In this document: positions 1 through 5,286 of the stretch, piece after piece
Layout of the letters: every line of letters starts with the position of its first letter
Position numbering within the stretch: position 1 is the stretch's first letter
Source of the DNA: Methylococcaceae bacterium
GTDB lineage: Bacteria; Pseudomonadota; Gammaproteobacteria; Methylococcales; Methylomonadaceae
Direction: 5' to 3'
Assembly: GCA_003542275.1 (NCBI GenBank)
Contig: DPKY01000224.1
Coordinates: forward strand, 1 to 5,286
DNA: 5,286 nucleotides
Position numbers and translations under genes: made by a program
Notes under the pieces: generated by a model
What the model saw: the letters and a program-made list of their open reading frames with translations, nothing else
Database searches by the model: none
Told to the model about the DNA's origin: nothing

Positions 1-540
1 GTCCATACTGGCGGGGTCTGCAATGGCGCGTATAGCCAGAAAGGGAAGGGCGTAGTGCTGTGCAACTTGTGCTATGGCATAACTTTCCATATCAAGGGCT
101 ATCGCACCCGTTTTTTCGTGGATTGTTTGTTTTTCTTGCGCCGTTGACACAACGTAGGGACTATTGAGCAAAGCCCCGCTGTAAGCGGCAATGTGCGAGC
201 CTAAAACGGTTTTAGCGTGTTGATGCCACAGCGCATTCACGGGGGTTTGCATCCCATTACTATCGAGTAAGCTATCCGCCAGCACCAAGTCCCCCATTTT
301 AAGCTCAGGGGCCAGCGCACCGGCACATCCCCAACTAATTAGCTGAGTCGCGCCACGGCTAACGGCCAGTTCAGCGGCCTTACGGGCGTTTTCTGCGCCC
401 GCGCCTGAGTGAATGAGCATCACTTCATCGGTTAAGAGGCTAAATTTACCGCGTCGCAGACCGTCTTCCCAGAGGGCATGAGGCAATTTTTTGAGTGTAC
501 TCAGTTCCTGAGCGAGGGCAACAATAATTCCAGTTATCAC
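1..540 (-). CDS. hpnG: HpnG, adenosylhopane nucleosidase/phosphorylase (partial, 3' end missing)
   Basis: This is a member of the purine nucleoside phosphorylase / MTA-SAH nucleosidase superfamily. In hopanoid clusters HpnG removes adenine from adenosylhopane, giving ribosylhopane or its phosphate, the second step of side-chain building; it is expected to be cytoplasmic. The visible 180 codons, read by hand, begin VITGIIVALAQE, the first beta strand of the fold. HSGAGAENA (44-52) is the usual substrate-loop region, and SWGCAGAL (69-76) with KMGDLVLAD (81-89) is the core glycine-rich and GD segment. ALDMES (148-153) carries the conserved Met-Glu that contacts the ribose, and AIRAIADPA (169-177) holds the likely catalytic Asp175. 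The frame is open to the left edge, so probably a few tens of residues are missing. The GTG start at 540-538 overlaps the shc stop (GTGA), no clear Shine-Dalgarno precedes it, and translational coupling is likely. The HpnG call over a generic MTA/SAH nucleosidase rests on the IRAIADPA-type ending and on the shc/hpnH context. Confidence 0.9.
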   Translation of the reverse strand, partial: MITGIIVALAQELSTLKKLPHALWEDGLRRGKFSLLTDEVMLIHSGAGAENARKAAELAVSRGATQLISWGCAGALAPELKMGDLVLADSLLDSNGMQTPVNALWHQHAKTVLGSHIAAYSGALLNSPYVVSTAQEKQTIHEKTGAIALDMESYAIAQVAQHYALPFLAIRAIADPASMD

Positions 541-2507
541 TTTTTATCCAGTTCGTTACGATAGCGAGCAAGCGCCCACAAAGGGAAAAATTTATCGTAA
601 CCATGATATTTCAAATAGAACACTTTTGGAAAGCCTGGCGCAGTGAAACAATTATCGCTCCATACGCCATTGGCATTTTGTGAGCGCAAAATGAAGTCAA
701 TCCCTGCTTTCACTTCAGGGCACGTCGCTTCACCGGCGGCACATAAAGCCAGCACCGCCCACGCCGTTTGAAACGCGGTGCTAAAGCGATATTTGCCGCT
801 CGCACTGGTGTCGTGATAGCTGTAATTATCTTCACCCCAGCCGCCATCGGCGCGTTGAACGCTTTTTAACCATGCAGCCGCTTTTGTATACATTGTATCT
901 GTTTTGGGTAGATTCGTTTGCTCAAGTGCTAGCAAGACAGACCATGTTCCGTAAACGTAATTGGTTCCCCAACGCCCAAACCAAGAGCCATCAGGCTCTT
1001 GTTCGCTACGCAAATAAGTAATAGTACGCTCGAGTGCGGCGGTGTATTCAGGGTGGTTTTGTGCCATTTTTCCCATCAACATAGCGCAACGGGCGCTCAC
1101 GTCTGCCGTGGGTGGATCGAGTAATGCACCGTGATCGGCAAAAGGAATTTCGTTGAGATAATAGTAGGTATTGTCCACATCAAATGCCCCGTAACCGCCA
1201 TTTTTAGATTGCATTTGCGCAATCCACTGCGTCGCATCTGCAATCGATTCTGCTAAGGCGTCCGCTTTGTCGGATTCGGCCATTGCAAAAGCGACAACGG
1301 CGGTATCATCAACATCAGGGTAATGTGGATTGTTAAACTGAAATGCCCAACCACCGCCTTTGACATTCGGCCGTGAAATTTGCCAATCACCGGGTTCGTC
1401 AATTAACTGTTTCGTTTTGAGCCACGCGTAAGCACGCGCAAGGCTCTCGCTAGTCGCTTGGCTGGGCGCGGCTTTTTGTACTTCCTGCAAGGCAAGCGCC
1501 GTCAAGCCTGTGTCCCAAACTGGTGACAGACAAGGTTGGCAGTAGGCATCGTGGTCGTTGATGACCAGTAATTTGTCAATCGCTTTTCGCGCGGTGACCA
1601 CCAACTCATGGTTTTTATCATAGCCTAGCAAAAGCAAGGCTTCATAAGCGTTGACCATTGCTGGGAAAATCGCCCCGAGGCCGTCTTCACCATTGAGGCG
1701 CTCAACAAACCAATCGTGTGCTTTTTTGATGGCGAGTTCATGCGCTTTTTGCGGAATTAAGGGGCGCGTTGAGCGGCCTAATTTATCGAGCCCTAAAAAG
1801 AATTTATTGAGCAGTGTGCGTTCGGGGAAATAATGTTTTTCCTCATCGGGGTGCGTGACAAAGAGTTCTAACACGTTAATTTTATGCGGATTTTTCGCCG
1901 TTGCTTTGAGCGTGCATAAAATAAACAGTGGAATCATCACCGTGCGTGACCAATAGGAGACTTTATCAATATGAAACGGAAACCATTTGGGGAAGAGCAT
2001 GATTTCAACAGGGATATACGGCACACCGCGCCAAGGGAGTTGCTCAAAAGTAGCAAGTGCAATGCGCGTGAACACATTGGCTTTTGCCGCGCCTCCTTGA
2101 CTTAAAATCCACTCACGCAGTTTGGCCATGTGTGGCGCGTCGATGTCATCGCCAGCCATTTTCAGCGCGTAATATACTTTTACAGAGCAGCTAATTTCCC
2201 CCTGCCCGCCGGTAAAAAGAGGGTAACTGCCGTCTGCACTTTGACGTGAACGCAGATACACGGCAATTTTGGCTTGTAGTTTTTCGTCAATATCACCAAG
2301 ATAGTGCATCATCATGATGTATTCAGCGGGAATGGTGCAATCAGCTTCAAGTTCAAAGACCCAATAGCCCTGCTTGTCTTGCATATTTAAAAGCGCATTG
2401 TGTGCTTGCGTGATTGCTTTATCTAAATTGAGTGCTTTTGAGTGAATAGCACTTGATGCGCTGTCACTCGTTTCACTGCTACTTGTATTGGGTGTGTCTT
2501 TAAACAT
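537..2507 (-). CDS. shc: Squalene-hopene cyclase
   Basis: This enzyme (also HpnF) cyclises squalene to the pentacyclic hopene/diplopterol skeleton; the family is monotopic on the inner membrane. The protein is 656 aa, close to the 630-680 usual for the family. The catalytic acid motif DVDDTA lies at 398-403, with Asp400 expected to be the proton donor by analogy with Alicyclobacillus Asp376. QW repeats are visible at about 43-49 (QDKQGYW), 433-438 (degenerate, ends in Tyr), 503-509 (QEPDGSW), 551-557 (QRADGGW) and 610-616 (QNANGVW). Other family blocks are SPVWDTGL (328-335), FDVDNT (442-447), DPPTADVSARC (464-474) and the C-terminal GFPKVFYLKYHGY. A hydrophobic stretch near 170-202 matches the membrane-entry region. 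The first ~25 residues are Ser/Thr-rich and not conserved. The ATG at 2507-2505 has AAGGA 8 bases upstream. It sits 18 bases after sqs and overlaps hpnG by 4 bases, which indicates one operon. Confidence 0.98.
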   Translation of the reverse strand: MFKDTPNTSSSETSDSASSAIHSKALNLDKAITQAHNALLNMQDKQGYWVFELEADCTIPAEYIMMMHYLGDIDEKLQAKIAVYLRSRQSADGSYPLFTGGQGEISCSVKVYYALKMAGDDIDAPHMAKLREWILSQGGAAKANVFTRIALATFEQLPWRGVPYIPVEIMLFPKWFPFHIDKVSYWSRTVMIPLFILCTLKATAKNPHKINVLELFVTHPDEEKHYFPERTLLNKFFLGLDKLGRSTRPLIPQKAHELAIKKAHDWFVERLNGEDGLGAIFPAMVNAYEALLLLGYDKNHELVVTARKAIDKLLVINDHDAYCQPCLSPVWDTGLTALALQEVQKAAPSQATSESLARAYAWLKTKQLIDEPGDWQISRPNVKGGGWAFQFNNPHYPDVDDTAVVAFAMAESDKADALAESIADATQWIAQMQSKNGGYGAFDVDNTYYYLNEIPFADHGALLDPPTADVSARCAMLMGKMAQNHPEYTAALERTITYLRSEQEPDGSWFGRWGTNYVYGTWSVLLALEQTNLPKTDTMYTKAAAWLKSVQRADGGWGEDNYSYHDTSASGKYRFSTAFQTAWAVLALCAAGEATCPEVKAGIDFILRSQNANGVWSDNCFTAPGFPKVFYLKYHGYDKFFPLWALARYRNELDKK

Positions 2508-2515
2508 GACTGTCG

Positions 2516-2520
2516 TCCTT
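2516..2520 (-). promoter_or_regulatory. Ribosome binding site of shc
   Basis: AAGGA on the minus strand, 8 bases before the shc ATG and wholly within the 18-base sqs-shc gap. It fixes the shc start and shows that shc is translated independently within the operon. Confidence 0.75.
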
Positions 2521-2525
2521 AAAAA

Positions 2526-3605
2526 TCACTGAATTTTGTAAGTCCAATCGTGCGAAACAAGTCCACGACTGGCAAGATTGAACAGTGCTGTTAATAAAAA
2601 GTCACTGCGTACCGTTAAATTGGTGGCAATAATGGTGGCTTTCACACTATTGCGTGTAATTTTTGCTTGCTCGGAAACATTAAAATCTAAATTACTTTTA
2701 ATTTTTCGTAGCGTTAACACCGCCATACCCAATGCCCAAAGACAAAATTTTCGGATACCTGTTTCGTGCGCAGGAATCAGTAGCGTATAGCGTAGCGCAT
2801 TGTGAAGATGTCCTTGCGCGATGCTAATGAGATGCTCTAAGCCTTTTCTAAACGCCTCGTCGTGTGTTTGAGGTGTGAGATTTTTTAGCGCAAAACCGGT
2901 TTCAGTGAAAATATCTTGTGGTAACCAGCAGACGCCACGCTGCGCATCATCCCAAATGTCTTTCAAAATATTGGTCATTTGCAGGCCTTGACCAAAGGAA
3001 ACAGACAGCGTGAGTAATTCTTTTTCGTGCACGGCAATGGCTGGCGAGTAATGGCAAAACAGTTTCGCTAACATCTCGCCCACGCATCCGGCAACGTAGT
3101 AGCAGTAATTGTCCATGTCACCGAGTGTGGCGAGACCATCATGGAGATTTTGCGCTTGAAAAATGGGCATCCCCTTTGCCATGGTCGTGACGCACTGCGT
3201 GAGTGCACTCACTTGCTCGGGCGTGAAGCTGTGCGTGATTTGAATGACTCGCGGCAAAACGTGAATGAGCTGATGTTCAGCGGGAATGGTTTGCTCAGAG
3301 AGCAGTGGCGCAAGTTCTACGGCAAAGACTTCCGCATTTTGCCCCGTTGTCACCACCTCAATAAATTCACTGCAAAAATATTTTTTTTGCGCTGCAGAGA
3401 GTGATACTTCATCTTCGATGGTATCAACAATCCGGCAAAGTAAATAAGCATTGGCCACAACGTTACGCAGTGCATCGGGCAGCTGCGGAATGGTGAGTGC
3501 AAACGTCCGAGAAACGCCATCAAGCAGCCATGCTTGAAATTGATCATCAGATAATTCGTGTAGCGTTTTTGAATTTTCTAAAGCAGTTTGAGTTTCGTGG
3601 GTCAT
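2526..3605 (-). CDS. sqs: Squalene synthase, one-step SQS (FDFT1-like) type
   Basis: This is a trans-isoprenyl diphosphate synthase of the squalene/phytoene synthase family. It is expected to join two farnesyl diphosphates head-to-head and, in the SQS type, to reduce presqualene diphosphate to squalene with NADPH. From the ATG at 3605 it is 359 aa. The first Mg-binding motif is DTIED at 61-65, following SRTFALTIPQLP (32-43) and AYLLCR (53-58). DMDNYCYYVAGCVGEM (163-178) resembles the YCHYVAG block of eukaryotic squalene synthases. The second acidic motif is NILKDIWDD at 212-220, followed by WLPQDIF. These blocks fit SQS better than the HpnC or HpnD patterns I recall. The frame extends upstream to a TTG at 3692, but the extra 29 residues are AT-rich and unlike the family, and a promoter candidate lies inside that extension, so the ATG is preferred even though no Shine-Dalgarno is seen before it. 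It lies directly before shc and supplies its substrate. A C30 carotenoid synthase or HpnD-like enzyme is less likely. Confidence 0.88.
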   Translation of the reverse strand: MTHETQTALENSKTLHELSDDQFQAWLLDGVSRTFALTIPQLPDALRNVVANAYLLCRIVDTIEDEVSLSAAQKKYFCSEFIEVVTTGQNAEVFAVELAPLLSEQTIPAEHQLIHVLPRVIQITHSFTPEQVSALTQCVTTMAKGMPIFQAQNLHDGLATLGDMDNYCYYVAGCVGEMLAKLFCHYSPAIAVHEKELLTLSVSFGQGLQMTNILKDIWDDAQRGVCWLPQDIFTETGFALKNLTPQTHDEAFRKGLEHLISIAQGHLHNALRYTLLIPAHETGIRKFCLWALGMAVLTLRKIKSNLDFNVSEQAKITRNSVKATIIATNLTVRSDFLLTALFNLASRGLVSHDWTYKIQ

Positions 3606-3658
3606 AAAGTTTGAAGAGGATTTGCATTTTTGAGAATGAAAAATAATTTTATAGGGTA

Positions 3659-3687
3659 ATAATAGACTTTTTGTTGGGGATTTGCAA
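3659..3687 (-). promoter_or_regulatory. Candidate sigma-70-type promoter for the sqs-shc-hpnG operon
   Basis: On the minus strand, TTGCAA (3687-3682) and TATTAT (3664-3659) are separated by exactly 17 bases, a good match to the -35/-10 consensus. A transcript starting about 7 bases downstream would have a leader of roughly 45-50 bases before the ATG at 3605. It would also exclude the upstream TTG at 3692 as a start. This is a consensus match only; AT-rich DNA gives chance matches. Confidence 0.5.
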
Positions 3688-3906
3688 AGCAATGTTGTTT
3701 TGTTGTGAATGTGCTAAAGTGACTTTGATGAAAAATTGATTCCTAACAAAAACAGTTACTTATTTAAATAAACTCAGTTGTCACCAGATAATTTTAGGCA
3801 AACACTGGAGTCCAATACCAAAAGAGAGTATTCTAGTCAAAAAGTAGGATAACCGTATGAAAGCATTTATCTTTTTATAACGTGCTGATTTTTAAGTTAG
3901 ATTTAT

Positions 3907-3935
3907 TGTTGTTTTATAGCGACAGTGTTGTTTTA
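3907..3935 (+). repeat. Direct repeat TGTTGTTTTA, two copies 19 bases apart
   Basis: TGTTGTTTTA occurs exactly at 3907-3916 and 3926-3935, just upstream of the TATAAT at 3938. A 9-base match lies at 3693-3701, next to the -35 of the leftward promoter. The 19-base spacing is near two helical turns, as for tandem binding sites, but the motif is simple T/G-rich sequence and may be chance. Confidence 0.5.
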
Positions 3936-3937
3936 GC

Positions 3938-3943
3938 TATAAT
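3938..3943 (+). promoter_or_regulatory. -10 element (TATAAT) of the hpnH-hpnM promoter
   Basis: A perfect TATAAT lies 27 bases before the hpnH start codon. No good -35 is present at 16-19 bases upstream (only TTATAG-like sequence), and no extended TG lies before the -10. This promoter may therefore depend on an activator or be weak. Transcription would start near 3950, leaving a leader of about 20 bases that contains the ribosome site. Confidence 0.55.
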
Positions 3944-3956
3944 TGATTTATTTTTT

Positions 3957-3961
3957 GGAGA
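3957..3961 (+). promoter_or_regulatory. Ribosome binding site of hpnH
   Basis: GGAGA lies 9 bases before the ATG at 3971, within normal spacing, and supports that start. Confidence 0.7.
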
Positions 3962-3970
3962 AATTATTTT

Positions 3971-5071
3971 ATGGGTGTGCCGTTACGTCAGCAGTTAACT
4001 GTTGCGAGTTATTTAATCAAACAAAAAATGGGGGGCGTTAAAAAATACCCGCTTGTGTTGATGCTTGAACCTTTATTTCGTTGCAATTTAGAGTGTGCTG
4101 GATGCGGCAAAATTGATTACCCCGACGATATTTTAGACAAACGCCTGTCATTTGAAGAATGTATGCAAGCCGTTGATGAGTGCGGTGCACCGATGGTTTC
4201 CATTCCAGGCGGCGAGCCGTTAATTCACAAAGAAATGCCGCAAATTGTGGCCGGTTTGATTGCGCGTAAAAAATTTGTTTACTTGTGCACCAATGCACTA
4301 CTGCTCAAAAAACGCATTGATGATTACACGCCATCACCCTATTTGACTTTTTCTATTCATTTAGACGGCATGAAAGAGCGTCATGACACCTCAGTGTGTC
4401 AAGAAGGGGTGTTTGAGCGAGCCGTAGAAGCTATTAAGTTGACATTAGGCAAAGGGTTTCGCGTCACCATTAACTGCACGCTTTTTCAAGGTGAAACGGC
4501 GCCAGAGGTCGCAGAATTTTTAGATTATGCGATGGAACTTGGCGTAGAAGGCGTTACCATTGCCCCTGGATTTAGCTATGAACACGCGCCACAGCAAGAT
4601 GTTTTTATTAAAGGCAATGACATTAAAGACCTGTTTCGTGGTATTTTCAAAATTGGCAAAACACGCAAATGGAAACTCAATCACTCGTCGCTCTATTTAG
4701 ATTTCCTCGCCGGTAATCAAGACTACAACTGCACGCCGTGGGGCAATCCAACGCGCAACGTATTTGGTTGGCAAAAACCTTGTTACTTACTTGCCGACGA
4801 GGGCTATGCGGCCACGTTCAAAGAACTGCTCGATACAACGCCTTGGGATAAATACGGTAATGTGAATAATCCAAAATGTGCAAATTGTATGGCGCATTGT
4901 GGTTATGAAGCGACGGCGGTTGAGGATATGTTAAAAAATCCACTCAAAGGCTTACTCACTGCGTTACGCGGAATTAAAACAGACGGGGAGATGGTCAGTA
5001 TTCCAACGCCATCGGCGGCAAAAGCCTCGTCACTTTCGGATATTCCCATCAAAGTAGAATCTACACGCTAG
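3971..5071 (+). CDS. hpnH: HpnH, radical SAM adenosylhopane synthase
   Basis: HpnH uses a 5'-deoxyadenosyl radical from SAM to add to the double bond of diploptene, giving adenosylhopane, the first committed step to C35 extended hopanoids. The 366-aa protein has the radical SAM CxxxCxxC motif at Cys38, Cys42 and Cys45 (FRCNLECAGC), which binds the [4Fe-4S] cluster, and GGEP at 80-83 for SAM. TFSIHLDGMKERHD (126-139) and APGFSYEHAP (198-207) are typical HpnH blocks. Cys106 (YLCTNA) matches, in position and context, the cysteine reported from Zymomonas mobilis HpnH to quench the radical intermediate; I recall this from the literature and have not checked it. The C-terminal CANCMAHCGYEATAV block (Cys303, Cys306, Cys310) corresponds to the DUF3463-type region of the family. 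The last ~45 residues look poorly conserved. It heads a plus-strand operon with hpnM 28 bases downstream and is divergent from sqs-shc-hpnG, which makes its substrate and processes its product. Confidence 0.97.
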   Translation: MGVPLRQQLTVASYLIKQKMGGVKKYPLVLMLEPLFRCNLECAGCGKIDYPDDILDKRLSFEECMQAVDECGAPMVSIPGGEPLIHKEMPQIVAGLIARKKFVYLCTNALLLKKRIDDYTPSPYLTFSIHLDGMKERHDTSVCQEGVFERAVEAIKLTLGKGFRVTINCTLFQGETAPEVAEFLDYAMELGVEGVTIAPGFSYEHAPQQDVFIKGNDIKDLFRGIFKIGKTRKWKLNHSSLYLDFLAGNQDYNCTPWGNPTRNVFGWQKPCYLLADEGYAATFKELLDTTPWDKYGNVNNPKCANCMAHCGYEATAVEDMLKNPLKGLLTALRGIKTDGEMVSIPTPSAAKASSLSDIPIKVESTR

Positions 5072-5086
5072 TTATCATTTTTAGGT

Positions 5087-5093
5087 TGAGGAG
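5087..5093 (+). promoter_or_regulatory. Ribosome binding site of hpnM
   Basis: TGAGGAG, a strong anti-16S match, lies 6 bases before the ATG at 5100 in the short gap after hpnH. It favours the ATG over the adjacent in-frame GTG at 5097. No terminator is visible in the gap, so hpnH and hpnM are probably co-transcribed. Confidence 0.8.
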
Positions 5094-5099
5094 TTTGTG

Positions 5100-5286
5100 A
5101 TGTTATTGAAGAAACTGGCTATTATTGCTTTATCGGCAAGCAGTTTGTATGCAACATCCGCTTTTTCGCAAGAAGAAAGCGCGACGGCGCGGCAAATTAT
5201 TGATAAATTTCAAACTGAGTTAATTCATGTTATGAAAGAGGGCAAAAAATTGGGTTACGCGGGACGTTATGAAAAACTTGAGCCTG
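5100..5286 (+). CDS. hpnM: HpnM, MlaC/Ttg2D-family periplasmic protein (partial, 3' end missing)
   Basis: Only the first 62 codons are in the window. They start with a Sec signal peptide: charged MLLKK, a hydrophobic core LAIIALSASSLYA, and a likely cleavage after AFS (21-23), so the product should be exported to the periplasm. The mature start (IIDKFQTELIHVMKEG at 33-48, then LGYAGRYEKLEP at 51-62) matches the MlaC/Ttg2D (toluene tolerance) family N-terminus, where GRYxxLxP is typical. In hopanoid clusters this family member is called HpnM and is thought to carry lipids between membranes, by analogy with MlaC. The choice of HpnM over a general MlaC rests on its place directly after hpnH. The frame is open to the right edge; family members are about 200 aa, so roughly two thirds is missing. 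Confidence 0.85.
   Translation, partial: MLLKKLAIIALSASSLYATSAFSQEESATARQIIDKFQTELIHVMKEGKKLGYAGRYEKLEP

Larger units (their letters stand above)
3606..3970. promoter_or_regulatory. Divergent intergenic regulatory region between sqs and hpnH
   Basis: This 365-base AT-rich stretch has no convincing gene and separates the two divergent hopanoid blocks. It holds a good -35/-10 pair facing left (3687-3659) and a perfect TATAAT facing right (3938-3943). It also holds three copies of TGTTGTTTT (3693, 3907, 3926), a 12-base palindrome (3760-3771), an imperfect hairpin (3804-3837) and a 9-base direct repeat GGATTTGCA (3618 and 3678). A 7-codon reading frame with a plausible ribosome site lies at 3857-3880. 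The region is longer than a minimal divergent promoter needs, so there is room for operator sites or a structured leader. No terminator is expected between divergent genes, and none is seen. Confidence 0.7.

Noticed and set aside
1651..1833. 60-codon open frame on the plus strand inside shc
   Set aside because: It is antisense to a strongly conserved part of shc, has no family resemblance or ribosome site, and is explained by the codon pattern of the opposite strand.
2578..2790. 70-codon open frame on the plus strand inside sqs
   Set aside because: Antisense shadow of sqs with no recognisable domain.
3141..3404. 87-codon open frame on the plus strand inside sqs
   Set aside because: Antisense to the conserved core of sqs; composition is not protein-like for any family I know.
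3350..3547. 65-codon open frame on the minus strand in another frame of sqs
   Set aside because: It overlaps the conserved DTIED region of sqs out of frame. The sqs frame itself is intact, so it is not a sign of a frameshift.
3606..3970. A missing gene, small RNA or riboswitch in the long intergenic region
   Set aside because: No long open frame, no conserved riboswitch core that I recognise, and no stem plus T tract. The features seen fit a divergent promoter region better.
4038..4298. 86-codon open frame on the minus strand inside hpnH
   Set aside because: Antisense to the radical SAM motif region of hpnH, with no start signal or family match.
5072..5099. Possible terminator between hpnH and hpnM
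   Set aside because: The 28-base gap has a short T run but no stem before it, and a strong ribosome site follows, so read-through is more likely.

Overview
The window is a hopanoid lipid biosynthesis locus from a bacterium, cut at both ends. It contains five genes in two divergent blocks. The left block runs on the minus strand: an all-in-one-type squalene synthase gene, then squalene-hopene cyclase (shc/hpnF), then hpnG (adenosylhopane nucleosidase/phosphorylase), which runs off the left edge. The right block runs on the plus strand: hpnH (radical SAM adenosylhopane synthase), then the start of hpnM (periplasmic MlaC/Ttg2D-family protein), which runs off the right edge. A 365-base AT-rich region (3606-3970) separates the blocks and should hold both promoters.

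Together the genes cover a nearly continuous route. Two farnesyl diphosphates are joined to squalene (Sqs) and squalene is cyclised to diploptene/diplopterol (Shc). Diploptene is then joined to the 5'-deoxyadenosyl group of SAM (HpnH), and adenine is removed to start the extended C35 side chain (HpnG). HpnM probably acts in the periplasm in lipid movement between membranes. The enzyme steps are known from these families; the joint function here is inferred from gene content and order.

The organism is most likely a Gram-negative proteobacterium. HpnM has a signal peptide and belongs to a periplasmic family. Shc has the proteobacterial-style SARC and FPLWALARY segments. The genome segment is moderately AT-rich. 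A gammaproteobacterium such as a methanotroph or sulfur oxidiser would fit, because some of these pair a one-step squalene synthase with Shc, but the genus cannot be told from the window.

Layout: 1-540 hpnG (minus, 3' end missing); 537-2507 shc (minus), overlapping hpnG by 4 bases; 2508-2525 an 18-base gap with a ribosome site; 2526-3605 sqs (minus, preferred ATG start); 3606-3970 divergent regulatory region; 3971-5071 hpnH (plus); 5072-5099 a 28-base gap with a strong ribosome site; 5100-5286 hpnM (plus, 3' end missing). I see no RNA genes, mobile elements, CRISPR arrays or clear terminators. The pathway itself is known. The less ordinary points are the single SQS-type enzyme in place of HpnC/HpnD/HpnE in this cluster, and repeated motifs and structures in the divergent promoter region.
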